Shown: piece by piece, positions 31,667-44,388 of the stretch | Layout of the letters: the number at the start of each line of letters is the position of its first letter | Numbering within the stretch: the stretch's first letter is position 1 | Source of the DNA: Mesomycoplasma dispar | Lineage (GTDB): Bacteria > Bacillota_I > Bacilli_A > Mycoplasmatales > Metamycoplasmataceae | Reading direction: 5' to 3' | Length of the DNA stretch: 64,000 nt | Assembly (NCBI RefSeq): GCF_000941075.1 | Contig: NZ_CP007229.1 | Span: 806,001 to 870,000, forward strand | Position numbers and translations under genes: made by a program | The notes under the pieces: model-generated | Database searches by the model: none | Told to the model about the DNA's origin: nothing | What the model saw: the letters and a program-made list of their open reading frames with translations, nothing else

Positions 31667-33439
31667 TTAAGATTTTTTATAATATTCTTTTAGTCTAAAA
31701 TCAACATATTCTCCATTTTCAATATCTAAAAAGTTGACTGATTTTTCGTGATTAGAATAAATTGATGTTAGTTCACAAACTGTCAATTTTTTCCTATCCT
31801 CTTCAGTTAAAAGATCAGATTCTTCGATAAAATCCTCAAAATGCTTTCTAGCATTCTTATTTTTATAATTTTTTTCATATAAACGAATATAATCAAATAA
31901 TTCGCTTAATTCCTTGTTTGTTCTTCTAATTACGTCAATTTTTAGTTCGTTATCGTAAGAATAAAAAACCGGATCAGTATTTCCGCGAAGAAAAATGTCT
32001 CTCTCAAGATCAGAAATTTTCTTATTATAATATAAATTTAACGGAAAATATTTTCCATTATAAACATGGTGATAAAACGGACATTTACCAATTCAATATA
32101 AAACATTTTCGCCATCACGATAAAGCAAAATTAAATTTGCCGTGACAATTTCCGGGATTCAACCCTCTGATCCAGAGTTACCACTAGGTTCGTAGGCAGT
32201 ATTTAGCCAAAAAACAGGGTTTTTTGAGTCAAACTGATTAAGGATATCATCATAAATTCCGTATTCGGAGCCACCAAAATAATATAATTCAAATTTAGAA
32301 ATATCAAGTGAAGCCCAACTTTTTAACACTAAACTATCAGGAATAAGACCATCCCATGTTGGATCTCAAAGAAAATGTACCCTGGGACCAAACATAATTT
32401 GAAAAATATGAACTAAATTTTGTTTGTTAGTTCATTTTTCTAGATCATCATAATATTTTTGACCATCCTTACCAAATAAATTAATACTGTGTTGACGATA
32501 ATTTGGTCCAAATTTATTTATTCAACTAATTAAAATTTGACTTCTGTCATCTTTTTTAAGGTCAAATTTCTTAATTCCATATTTTTTAAATTTTTCTAAA
32601 ATATTTTCATAAGTTTCTAATGTTTTTACATTTAGTGCTAAACGAAAATATTTTTCAAAATCCTGAAATTCATCTCTAATTTTTTCCAAATCTTCTTCGA
32701 TTTTTTGACCTAAATAAATTTTATTAGGATCAAAATGTTTTGAATTATACTCGTGTTGAATTGTTAGAAAATCAAAAATTTTTTCTCGATGATTTTCAAG
32801 ATTTTTCGGCTTTGCAAACGGAATTAATTCCTCAATTTCGTTAATTATTAACTGTTCAACTTCTTTTAGTCTTTCTTTGTTTGCATAAGACATTCTTAAA
32901 ATTGAAGGAAAAGAGATTGAATACTGGCAGTTTTTTTCATCATCAATGTTTTCAATCGCTACGACAACCATTTTTATATCAGTTCAAGTACCTTCATCTC
33001 AAAAAATTCCGTCTATGTTTTCAGTTGTTCTAGTTCAACGCCAGTAACGTTCGCTGATTATTTGATAAATTTCTTTAGAAATTTGCTTTTTAAAAAAACT
33101 AAAAAATCGTAATTCTTTTGAAAAAAAGACAGTTTTTTGAATTTCTTCAAGTTGAAGTCGATAAACATAATCGCCTTGTTTATAAAGGATTGCGATCATA
33201 TCTTCGATGGGATTATGTTCGTAAAAGAAAATGTTATGTTTTAAAAAATTTGTAAACTTTTCCTGACAATAAGTAAATGCGCAAGTAAATACTTTAACTC
33301 CGTCAGGTCGAATATATGGTTCATTTCAGTGTTTAAATATATTTCTTGTTGAAATAAAATCTCTTTGATCGACTTGTCTATATCTTAGTTCTTTAAATTT
33401 TTGCTTAATATTAATGAGGGAATTTGATTGGATCTCCAT
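31667..33439 (-). CDS. Tandem-array protein, copy 2
   Basis: 590 aa, ending in EYYKKS. It shares the short N-terminal variant (NIFFYEHNPIEDM, three codons shorter) with copy 7, but carries the middle variant EKIRDEFQDFEKYFRLAL as in copies 3-6. The central block is WDPTWDGLIPDS, and the late variable loop is YEPSGNSGSEGW, again like copy 7. The 138-nt spacer before copy 1 carries the same conserved upstream sequence as the other copies. Function is unknown; a soluble cytosolic protein is predicted. Confidence 0.75.
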
Positions 33440-33578
33440 ATAAATAATGAATTCTTTCTATTTTTTGGGTAGTTTTTTACAATAACTTGATATTTAGTAG
33501 AAAAAAATTCAAATTTTGAATGTTTTTTAGTTTTTAATAATTTGTTTATACTTTTTCTTCTTTTTTTGTTATTAATTT

Positions 33579-35360
33579 TTAAGATTTTTTATAAAGTTCC
33601 TTTAGTCTAAAATCAACATATTCTCCATTTTCAATATCTAAAAAGTTGACTGATTTTTCGTGATTAGAATAAATTGATGTTAGTTCACAAACTGTCAATT
33701 TTTTTCTATCTTCTTCAGTTAAAAGATTAGATTCTTCGATAAAATCCTCAAAATACTTTCTAGCATTGTTATTTTTATAATTTTTTTCATATAAACGAAT
33801 ATAATCAAATAATTCGCTTAATTCCTTGTTTGTTCTTCTAATTACGTCAATTTTTAGTTTGTTATCGTAAGAATAAAAAACCGGATCAGTATTTCCACGA
33901 AGAAAAATGTCTCTTTCAAGATCAGAAATTTTCTTATTATAATATAAATTTAACGGAAAATATTTTCCATTATAAACATGGTGATAAACCGGGCATTTAC
34001 CAATTCAGTATAGAACATTTTCGCCATCGCGATAAAGCAAAATTAAATTTGCCGTGACAATTTCCGGGATTCAACCATCAATTGCAGTGTGACGACTAGG
34101 TTCGTAGGCAGTATTTAGTCAAAAAACAGGGTTTTTTGAGTCGAACTGATTAAGAATATCATCATAAATTCCGTATTCGGGGCCACCAAAATAATATAAT
34201 TCAAATTTAGAAATATCAAGTGAAGCCCAACTTTTTAACACTAAACTATCAGGAAGCGGATCTTCTCATGTTGGATCTCAAAGAAAAAAAATAGTTGGAC
34301 CAAAAATAATTTGAAAAAAATGAACTAAATTTAGTTTATTAGTTCATTTTACCAGATCATCATAATATTTTTGACCATCTTTGCCGAATAAATTAATGGA
34401 GTGCTTGCGATAATTTGACCCAAACTTATTTATTCAACTAATTAAAATTTGACTTCTATCATCTTTTTCAAGGTCAAATTTCTTAATTCCATATTTTTTA
34501 AATTTTTCTAAAATATTTTCATAAGTTTCTAATGTTTTTACATTTAGCGCTAAACGAAAATATTCTTCAAAATCTTGAAATTTATCCTTAATTTTTTCCA
34601 AATCTTCTTCGATTTTTTGACCTAAATAAATTTTATTAGGATCAAAATGTTTTGAATTATATTCGTGCTGAATTGTTAGAAAGTCAAAAATTTTTTCTCG
34701 ATGATTTTCAAGATTTTTCGGCTTTGCAAACGGAATTAATTCCTCAATTTCGTTAATTATTAACTGTTCAACTTCTTTTAGTCTTTCTTTGTTTGCATAA
34801 GACATTCTTAAAATTGAAGGAAAAGAGATTGAATACTGGCAGTTTTTTTCATCATCAATATTTTCAATCACTACGACAACCATTTTTATATCAGTTCAAG
34901 TACCTTCATCTCAAAAAATTCCGTCTATGTTTTCAGTTGTTCTAGTTCAACGCCAGTAACGTTCGCTGATTATTTGATAAATTTCTTTAGAAATTTGCTT
35001 TTTAAAAAAACTAAAAAATCGCAATTCTTTTGAAAAAAAGACGGCTTTTTGAATTTCTTCAAGTTGAAGTCGATAAACATAATCGCCTTGTTTATAAAGG
35101 ATTGCGATCATATCTTCGATGGCATTATGTTTAGTCACAAGAGAAGGAGAAGAGTTGATTTCTAAAAAATGTAAAAAATCCTGTTGACAATAAGTAGTTA
35201 CGCAAGTAAATACTTTAACTCCGTCAGGTCGAATATATGGTTCATTTCAGTGTTTATAAAGATTTCTTGTTGAAATAAAATCTCTTTGATCGACTTGTCT
35301 ATATCTTAGTTCTTTAAATTTTTGCTTAATATTAATGAGGGAATTTGATTGGATCTCCAT
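33579..35360 (-). CDS. Tandem-array protein, copy 3
   Basis: 593 aa, almost identical over its whole length to copy 4; one clear difference is Val for Ala in the MVVVxIEN core. The N-terminal variable block is INSSPSLVTKHNAIEDM, the middle block is EKIKDKFQDFEEYFRLAL, the central block is WDPTWEDPLPDS and the late loop is YEPSRHTAIDGW. It ends in ELYKKS. The near-identity including the spacer indicates a very recent unequal-crossover duplication of a unit of about 1921 bp. Confidence 0.75.
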
Positions 35361-35499
35361 ATAAATAATGAATTCTTTCTATTTTTTGGGTAGTTTTTTA
35401 CAATAACTTGATATTTAGTAGAAAAAAATTCAAATTTTGAATGTTTTTTAGTTTTTAATAATTTGTTTATACTTTTTCTTCTTTTTTTGTTATTAATTT

Positions 35500-37281
35500 T
35501 TAAGATTTTTTATAAAGTTCCTTTAGTCTAAAATCAACATATTCTCCATTTTCAATATCTAAAAAGTTGACTGATTTTTCGTGATTAGAATAAATTGATG
35601 TTAGTTCACAAACTGTCAATTTTTTTCTATCTTCTTCAGTTAAAAGATTAGATTCTTCGATAAAATCCTCAAAATACTTTCTAGCATTGTTATTTTTATA
35701 ATTTTTTTCATATAAACGAATATAATCAAATAATTCGCTTAATTCCTTGTTTGTTCTTCTAATTACGTCAATTTTTAGTTTGTTATCGTAAGAATAAAAA
35801 ACCGGATCAGTATTTCCACGAAGAAAAATGTCTCTTTCAAGATCAGAAATTTTCTTATTATAATATAAATTTAACGGAAAATATTTTCCATTATAAACAT
35901 GGTGATAAACCGGGCATTTACCAATTCAGTATAGAACATTTTCGCCATCGCGATAAAGCAAAATTAAATTTGCCGTGACAATTTCCGGGATTCAACCATC
36001 AATTGCAGTGTGACGACTAGGTTCGTAGGCAGTATTTAGTCAAAAAACAGGGTTTTTTGAGTCGAACTGATTAAGAATATCATCATAAATTCCGTATTCG
36101 GGGCCACCAAAATAATATAATTCAAATTTAGAAATATCAAGTGAAGCCCAACTTTTTAACACTAAACTATCAGGAAGCGGATCTTCTCATGTTGGATCTC
36201 AAAGAAAAAAAATAGTTGGACCAAAAATAATTTGAAAAAAATGAACTAAATTTAGTTTATTAGTTCATTTTACCAGATCATCATAATATTTTTGACCATC
36301 TTTGCCGAATAAATTAATGGAGTGCTTGCGATAATTTGACCCAAACTTATTTATTCAACTAATTAAAATTTGACTTCTATCATCTTTTTCAAGGTCAAAT
36401 TTCTTAATTCCATATTTTTTAAATTTTTCTAAAATATTTTCATAAGTTTCTAATGTTTTTACATTTAGCGCTAAACGAAAATATTCTTCAAAATCTTGAA
36501 ATTTATCCTTAATTTTTTCCAAATCTTCTTCGATTTTTTGACCTAAATAAATTTTATTAGGATCAAAATGTTTTGAATTATATTCGTGCTGAATTGTTAG
36601 AAAGTCAAAAATTTTTTCTCGATGATTTTCAAGATTTTTCGGCTTTGCAAACGGAATTAATTCCTCAATTTCGTTAATTATTAACTGTTCAACTTCTTTT
36701 AGTCTTTCTTTGTTTGCATAAGACATTCTTAAAATTGAAGGAAAAGAGATTGAATACTGGCAGTTTTTTTCATCATCAATATTTTCAATCGCTACGACAA
36801 CCATTTTTATATCAGTTCAAGTACCTTCATCTCAAAAAATTCCGTCTATGTTTTCAGTTGTTCTAGTTCAACGCCAGTAACGTTCGCTGATTATTTGATA
36901 AATTTCTTTAGAAATTTGCTTTTTAAAAAAACTAAAAAATCGCAATTCTTTTGAAAAAAAGACGGCTTTTTGAATTTCTTCAAGTTGAAGTCGATAAACA
37001 TAATCGCCTTGTTTATAAAGGATTGCGATCATATCTTCGATGGCATTATGTTTAGTCACAAGAGAAGGAGAAGAGTTGATTTCTAAAAAATGTAAAAAAT
37101 CCTGTTGACAATAAGTAGTTACGCAAGTAAATACTTTAACTCCGTCAGGTCGAATATATGGTTCATTTCAGTGTTTATAAAGATTTCTTGTTGAAATAAA
37201 ATCTCTTTGATCGACTTGCCTATATCTTAATTCTTTAAATTTTTGCTTAATATTAATGAGGGAATTTGATTGGATCTCCAT
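35500..37281 (-). CDS. Tandem-array protein, copy 4
   Basis: 593 aa, nearly the same as copy 3 in coding sequence and downstream spacer. Its upstream spacer instead matches that of copy 5 (AATTAG in place of GGGTAG before the start, and an extra A in the run), so the copy 3/4 similarity ends inside the 5' region. Variable blocks are as in copy 3. No membrane or secretion signal. Confidence 0.75.
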
Positions 37282-37421
37282 ATAAATAATGAATTCTTTC
37301 TATTTTTTAATTAGTTTTTTACAATAATTTGATATTTAGTAGAAAAAAAATTCAAATTTTGAATGTTTTTTAGTTATTGATAATTTGTTTATACTTTTTC
37401 TTCTTTTTTTGTTATTAATTT

Positions 37422-39203
37422 TTAAGATTTTTTATAAAGTTCCTTTAGTCTAAAATCAACATATTCTCCATTTTCAATATCTAAAAAGTTGACTGATTTT
37501 TCGTGATTAGAATAAATTGATGTTAGTTCACAAACTGTCAATTTTTTTCTATCCTCATCAGTTAAAAGATCAGATTCTTCGATAAAATCCTCAAAATGCT
37601 TTCTAGCATTTTTATTTTTATAATTTTTTTCATATAAACGAATATAATCAAATAATTCGCTTAATTCCTTGTTTGTTCTTCTAATTACGTCAATTTTTAG
37701 TTCGTTATCGTAAGAATAAAAAACCGGATCAGTATTTCCACGAAGAAAAATGTCTCTTTCAAGATCAGAAATTTTCTTATTATAATATAAATTTAACGGA
37801 AAATATTTTCCATTATAAACATGGTGATAAAACGGGCATTTACCAATTCAGTATAGAACATTTTCGCCATCGCGATAAAGCAAAATTAAATTTGCCGCGA
37901 CAATTTCCGGAATTCAACCATCAATTGCAGTGTGACGACTAGGTTCGTAGGCAGTATTTAGTCAAAAAACAGGGTTTTTTGAGTCGAACTGATTAAGAAT
38001 ATCATCATAAATTCCGTATTCGGAACCACCAAAATAATATAATTCAAATTTAGAAATATCAAGTGAAGCCCAACTTTTTAACACTAAACTATCAGGAAGC
38101 GGATCTTCTCATGTTGGATCTCAAAGAAAAAAAATAGTTGGACCAAAAATAATTTGAAAAAAATGAACTAAATTTAGTTTATTAGTTCATTTTACCAGAT
38201 CATCATAATATTTTTGGCCATCTTTGCCGAATAAATTAATGGAGTGCTTGCGATAATTTGACCCAAACTTATTTATTCAACTAATTAAAATTTGACTTCT
38301 ATCATCTTTTTCAAGGTCAAATTTCTTAATTCCATATTTTTTAAATTTTTCTAAAATATTTTCATAAGTTTCTAATGTTTTTACATTTAGCGCTAAACGA
38401 AAATATTCTTCAAAATCTTGAAATTTATCCTTAATTTTTTCCAAATCTTCTTCGATTTTTTGACCTAAATAAATTTTATTAGGATCAAAATGTTTTGAAT
38501 TATATTCATGCTGAATTGTTAGAAAGTCAAAAATTTTTTCCCGATGATTTTCAAGATTTTTTGGTCTTGCAAACGGAATTAATTCCTCAATTTCGTTAAT
38601 TATTAACTGTTCAACTTCTTTTAGTCTTTCTTTGTTTGCATAAGACATTCTTAAAATTGAAGGAAAAGAGATTGAATACTGGCAGTTTTTTTCATCATCA
38701 ATGTTTTCAATCGCTACGACAACCATTTTTATATCAGTTCAAGTACCTTCATCTCAAAAAATTCCGTCTACTCGCCTATATGTTCTAGTTCAGCGGCAGT
38801 AACGTTCGCTGATTATTTGATAAATTTCTTTAGAAATTTGCTTTTTAAAAAAACTAAAAAATCGCAATTCTTTTGAAAAAAAGACGGCTTTTTGAATTTC
38901 TTCAAGTTGAAGTCGATAAACATAATCGCCTTGTTTATAAAGGATTGCGATCATATCTTCGATGGCATTATGTTTAGTAACAAGAGAAGGAAAAGAGTTG
39001 ATTTCTAAAAAATGTAAAAAATCCTGTTGACAATAAGTAGTTACGCAAGTAAATACTTTAACTCCGTCAGGTCGAATATATGGTTCATTTCAGTGTTTAT
39101 AAAGATTTCTTGTTGAAATAAAATCTCTTTGATCGACTTGCCTATATCTTAATTCTTTAAATTTTTGCTTAATATTAATGAGGGAATTTGATTGGATCTC
39201 CAT
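37422..39203 (-). CDS. Tandem-array protein, copy 5
   Basis: 593 aa. Very similar to copy 6. It differs from copies 3 and 4 in the block following the SERYW motif (TYRRVDGIFW in place of TENIDGIFW), in FARPKNLEN instead of FAKPKNLEN, and in a few substitutions in the C-terminal part. Middle, central and late blocks are of the copy 3-6 type. Soluble, unknown function. Confidence 0.75.
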
Positions 39204-39343
39204 ATAAATAATGAATTCTTTCTATTTTTTAATTAGTTTTTTACAATAATTTGATATTTAGTAGAAAAAAAATTCAAATTTTGAATGTTTTTTAGTTATT
39301 GATAATTTGTTTATACTTTTTCTTCTTTTTTTGTTATTAATTT

Positions 39344-41125
39344 TTAAGATTTTTTATAAAGTTCCTTTAGTCTAAAATCAACATATTCTCCATTTTCAAT
39401 ATCTAAAAAGTTGATCGATTTTTCGTGGTTAGAATAAATTGATGTTAGTTCACAAACTGTCAATTTTTTTCTATCTTCTTCAGTTAAAAGATCAGATTCT
39501 TCGATAAAATCCTCAAAATACTTTCTAGCATTTTTATTTTTATAATTTTTTTCATATAAACGAATATAATCAAATAATTCGCTTAATTCCTTGTTTGTTC
39601 TTCTAATTACGTCAATTTTTAGTTTGTTATCGTAAGAATAAAAAACCGGATCAGTATTTCCACGAAGAAAAATGTCTCTTTCAAGATCAGAAATTTTCTT
39701 ATTATAATATAAATTTAACGGAAAATATTTTCCATTATAAACATGGTGATAAAACGGGCATTTACCAATTCAGTATAGAACATTTTCGCCATCGCGATAA
39801 AGCAAAATTAAATTTGCCGTGACAATTTCCGGGATTCAACCATCAATTGCAGTGTGACGACTAGGTTCGTAGGCAGTATTTAGTCAAAAAACAGGGTTTT
39901 TTGAGTCGAACTGATTAAGAATATCATCATAAATTCCGTATTCGGAGCCACCAAAATAATATAATTCAAATTTAGAAATATCAAGTGAAGCCCAACTTTT
40001 TAACACTAAACTATCAGGAAGCGGATCTTCTCATGTTGGATCTCAAAGAAAAAAAATAGTTGGACCAAAAATAATTTGAAAAAAATGAACTAAATTTAGT
40101 TTATTAGTTCATTTTACCAGATCATCATAATATTTTTGGCCATCTTTGCCGAATAAATTAATGGAGTGCTTGCGATAATTTGACCCAAACTTATTTATTC
40201 AACTAATTAAAATTTGACTTCTATCATCTTTTTCAAGGTCAAATTTCTTAATTCCATATTTTTTAAATTTTTCTAAAATATTTTCATAAGTTTCTAATGT
40301 TTTTACATTTAGCGCTAAACGAAAATATTCTTCAAAATCTTGAAATTTATCCTTAATTTTTTCCAAATCTTCTTCGATTTTTTGACCTAAATAAATTTTA
40401 TTAGGATCAAAATGTTTTGAATTATATTCATGCTGAATTGTTAGAAAGTCAAAAATTTTTTCCCGATGATTTTCAAGATTTTTTGGTCTTGCAAACGGAA
40501 TTAATTCCTCAATTTCGTTAATTATTAACTGTTCAACTTCTTTTAGTCTTTCTTTGTTTGCATAAGACATTCTTAAAATTGAAGGAAAAGAGATTGAATA
40601 CTGGCAGTTTTTTTCATCATCAATGTTTTCAATCGCTACGACAACCATTTTTATATCAGTTCAAGTACCTTCATCTCAAAAAATTCCGTCTACTCGCCTA
40701 TATGTTCTAGTTCAACGCCAGTAACGTTCGCTGATTATTTGATAAATTTCTTTAGAAATTTGCTTTTTAAAAAAACTAAAAAATCGCAATTCTTTTGAAA
40801 AAAAGACGGCTTTTTGAATTTCTTCAAGTTGAAGTCGATAAACATAATCGCCTTGTTTATAAAGGATTGCGATCATATCTTCGATGGCATTATGTTTAGT
40901 AACAAGAGAAGGAAAAGAGTTGATTTCTAAAAAATGTAAAAAATTCTCTTGACAATAAGTAGTTACGCAAGTAAATACTTTAACTCCGTCAGGTCGAATA
41001 TATGGTTCATTTCAGTGTTTATAAAGATTTCTTGTTGAAATAAAATCTCTTTGATCCACTTGCCTATATCTTAATTCTTTAAATTTCTGCTTAATATTAA
41101 TGAGGGAATTTGATTGGATCTCCAT
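39344..41125 (-). CDS. Tandem-array protein, copy 6
   Basis: 593 aa, close to copy 5. In the N-terminal block the sequence before the variable loop reads CQENFLHFL, as in copy 1, rather than CQQDFLHFL. This is consistent with patchwork exchange between array members. The last 100 residues carry NEKSINFLD in place of NHEKSVNFLD. No signal sequence. Confidence 0.75.
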
Positions 41126-41265
41126 ATAAATAATGAATTCTTTCTATTTTTTGGGTAGTTTTTTACAATAATTTGATATTTAGTAGAAAAAAATTCAAAT
41201 TTTTAATGTTTTTTGGTTTTTAATAATTTGTTTATACTTTTTCTTCTTTTTTTTGTTATTAATTT

Positions 41266-43038
41266 TTAAGATTTTTTATAATATTCTTTTAATCTAAAAT
41301 CAACATATTCTCCATTTTCAATATCTAAAAAGTTGATCGATTTTTCGTGGTCAGAATAAATTGATGTTAGTTCACAAACTGTCATTTTTTTTCTATCCTC
41401 ATCAGTTAAAAGATCAGATTCTTCGATAAAATCCTCAAAATGCTTTCTAGCATTCTTATTTTTATAATTTTTTTCATATAAACGAATATAATCAAATAAT
41501 TCGCTTAATTCCTTGTTTGTTCTTCTAATTACGTCAATTTTTAGTTCGTTATCGTAAGAATAAAAAACCGGATCAGTATTTCCGCGAAGAAAAATGTCTC
41601 TCTCAAGATCAGAAATTTTCTTATTATAATATAAATTTAACGGAAAATATTTCCCATTATAAACATGGTGATAAAACGGGCATTTACCAATTCAGTATAG
41701 AACATTTTCGCCATCGCGATAAAGCAAAATTAAATTTGCCGTGACAATTTCTGGGATTCAACCCTCTGATCCGTAGTTACCACTAGGTTCGTAGGCAGTA
41801 TTTAGTCAAAAAACAGGGTTTTTTGAGTCGAACTGATTAAGAATATCATCATAAATTCCGTATTCGGAACCACCAAAATAATATAATTCAAATTTAGAAA
41901 TATCAAGTGAAGCCCAACTTTTTAACACTAAACTATCAGGAATAGGACCATCCAATGTAGGATCTCAAAGAAAATATACGCTGGGACCAAACATAATTTG
42001 GAAAAGATGAACTAAATTTACTTTATTAGTTCATTTTTCTAGATCATCATAATATTTTTGACCATCTTTGCCGAATAAATTAATACTGTGTTGACGATAA
42101 TTTGGTCCAAATTTATTTATTCAACTAATTAAAATTTGACTTCTGTCATCTTTTTCAAGGTCGAATTTCTTAATTCCATATTTTTTAAATTTTTCTAAAA
42201 TATTTTCATAAGTTTCTAATGTTTTTACATTTAGTGCTAGCGAATAATCGTCTTTTAAATCCTGAAATCCATTTTCAATTTTTTTTAAATCATCTTCGAT
42301 TTTTTGACCTAAATAAATTTTATTAGGATCAAAATGTTTTGAATTATATTCATGCTGAATTGTTAGAAAGTCAAAAATTTTTTCTCGATGATTTTCAAGA
42401 TTTTTTGGTTTTGCAAACGGAATTAATTCCTCAATTTCGTTAATTATTAACTGTTCAACTTCTTTTAGTCTTTCTTTGTTTGCATAAGACATTCTTAAAA
42501 TTGAAGGAAAAGAGATTGAATACTGGCAGTTTTTTTCATCATCAATGTTTTCAATCGCTACGACAACCATTTTTATATCAGTTCAAGTACCTTCATCTCA
42601 AAAAATTCCGTCTACTTGCCTATATGTTCTAGTTCAACGCCAGTAACTTTCGCTGATTATTTGATAAATTTCTTTAGAAATTTGCTTTTTAAAAAAACTA
42701 AAAAATCGTAATTCTTTTGAAAAAAAGACAGCTTTTTGAATTTCTTCAAGTTGAAGTCGATAAACATAATCGCCTTGTTTATAAAGGATTGCGATCATAT
42801 CTTCGATAGGATTATGTTCGTAAAAGGAAATGTTATGTTTTAAAAAATTTGTAAACTTTTCTTGACAATAAGTAAATGCGCAAGTAAATACTCTAACTCC
42901 GTCAGGTCGAATATATGGTTCATTTCAGTGTTTAAATATATTTCTTGTTGAAATAAAATCTCTTTGATCAACTTGCCTATATCTTAGTTCTTTAAATTTT
43001 TGCTTAATATTAATGAGGGAATTTGATTGGATCTCCAT
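41266..43038 (-). CDS. Tandem-array protein, copy 7 (promoter-proximal)
   Basis: 590 aa. First gene of the array in the direction of transcription. Its start (43038) lies inside the 3' end of the 412-aa membrane protein gene (29-nt overlap), so translation is probably coupled. It combines the short N-terminal variant of copy 2 (FYEHNPIEDM) with the middle variant of copy 1 (KKIENGFQDLKDDYSLAL), a mosaic. The central block is WDPTLDGPIPDS and the late loop is YEPSGNYGSEGW. This is the likely ancestral junction, because the other copies retain about 20 nt of this overlap upstream of their ATG. Confidence 0.75.
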
Positions 43039-44248
43039 ATAAATAATGAATTCTTTCTACAGATTTAAGTTCGATTCGATCTTTTTTTTCTTTTTCTTCT
43101 CCATCAACATTAGGGCGAAGTTTAACTCTTCTAACATGATAGTTTCTAAAAAGAATTGTTTTATCATCTACCTTTTCCTTAATCCTTTTTTCACGGTTTT
43201 TATCCTTCACCTTCCCATCTGCATACAATGTTTCAATTGAGGGCATATTCATATATCAATTTATGCTTTTATCAAAAGGTTGATCGATAAATTTGTCGAC
43301 AGTATAGTAACTTTTTGGATAATTTTCATCACTATCATTATTTAAATAAGGAACATTATATCCCAATTTAGCGCCAATTAATAAATTAACTGTTGAGGCA
43401 ACTTTATAGGCTAATTTTTTCATTTTTTTCTTTTTATATGAGTAAAAATTAGGTTTAAAACCTAATTTTTGTGCAAATTTAGGGTTTTGTTCTAAATTAA
43501 CATTAGGGAAAAAATTGTTGTATAACAAACCTTTAAGGTCAAAAGCATCTTGGAGACTTAAAACCGAAAATTCTCAGGCAAGCGCTTCGCTAATTTTAAC
43601 AGGGCTAATTAAAAATTTTGGTGCATAACCTGGAACATTATCAAAAAAATAAGCTAAATGGACACCATCAAATTTTTTAAGTTGACTTGTGCTAGTAACT
43701 TCAACAAATTCAACTTTAGATAATGCTGCAGCTCTTGAACTTAATTTTGTATTAGTTTTTGAAGCTAAAATATTTAGATCAACAGTGATTGAATTATTAG
43801 TTCTAGCAACTATTGCATCTTGATAATCATTTTCTTTTTGCGGTTTTTGTGGTGAATATCTGCCTGGATTGAAAGTAATATTTGGTAGTTTTGGTAAAAT
43901 TGGTCGGTTTTGATTTGATTGATTTGCAATCCAACTAGCAAAAAGAATACCGCCGGCGCCAAGAATTAAAAACGGAACTGCCGGAGCAAGACCGTTTTTT
44001 TGTGGGGGGATTTTTTCCTTAACTGCCGGCGAAATTAGATCATTTTTGTTATCAGACACTGCTGACATCTGGGTGATTTTATATAAATTTTTAGAATTTT
44101 CACTTTGATTTTCAATTGTTTTTTGACTAATAACGGCTTGATTTTCCAAACCTTTATTAGTAGCAGAAATTATAGATAATGTCGAAAAAGTTAGGAAAAT
44201 AAAAAGTTTACTAACTTTTTTAATCAAATTTTTTTTGATTTTCTTCAT
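43010..44248 (-). CDS. Membrane-anchored 412-aa protein upstream of the tandem array
   Basis: A basic N-terminus and hydrophobic segment (about 12-30) could be a signal or anchor. A second hydrophobic segment, FLILGAGGILFASWIAN (about 90-110), is followed by Pro/Asn-rich sequence and a domain with DLNILASKT, VEFVEVTSTSQLKKF and YFFDNVPGYAPKF. The last 120 residues are highly charged (KNREKRIKEKVDDK, GEEKEKKDR). The C-terminal 9 codons overlap copy 7. No family is recognised. A fragment of a relative lies at 29549-29686. Context suggests function together with the array proteins. Confidence 0.7.
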
Positions 44249-44388
44249 TTTTTATTTATCAAATTTTTAGATTTTTATTTAGAAGAACAAAAACAAGAAA
44301 AAAATACATTTAGTTAATTTGGTTCAAGAAAAATCGCTAAATTTAAAAAAAATACTGTAAAAATCGACGCTTTTTAGAAATAAAAAAA

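Larger units (their letters stand above)
29687..43058 (-). repeat. Seven-unit head-to-tail gene array, about 1.92 kb per unit
   Basis: Start codons lie at 43038, 41125, 39203, 37281, 35360, 33439 and 31528, so the periods are 1911-1922 bp. Each unit consists of one complete gene of 1773-1842 nt and a spacer of 138-140 nt. Every gene has an intact frame under code 4. The shared homology upstream of each ATG (rc of TATAAATAATGAATTCTTTCTA) ends at about 43058 in the promoter-proximal unit, where the sequence becomes the coding region of the upstream membrane protein. Confidence 0.92.

Noticed and set aside
29687-43058. Large periodic repeat considered as CRISPR, ICE or IS array
   Set aside because: Units are intact protein genes of about 1.9 kb; there are no short spaced repeats, no transposase and no integrase.
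43046-43240. Plus-strand open frame over the 412-aa gene
   Set aside because: Shadow of the charged C-terminus of the minus-strand protein; no ribosome site.
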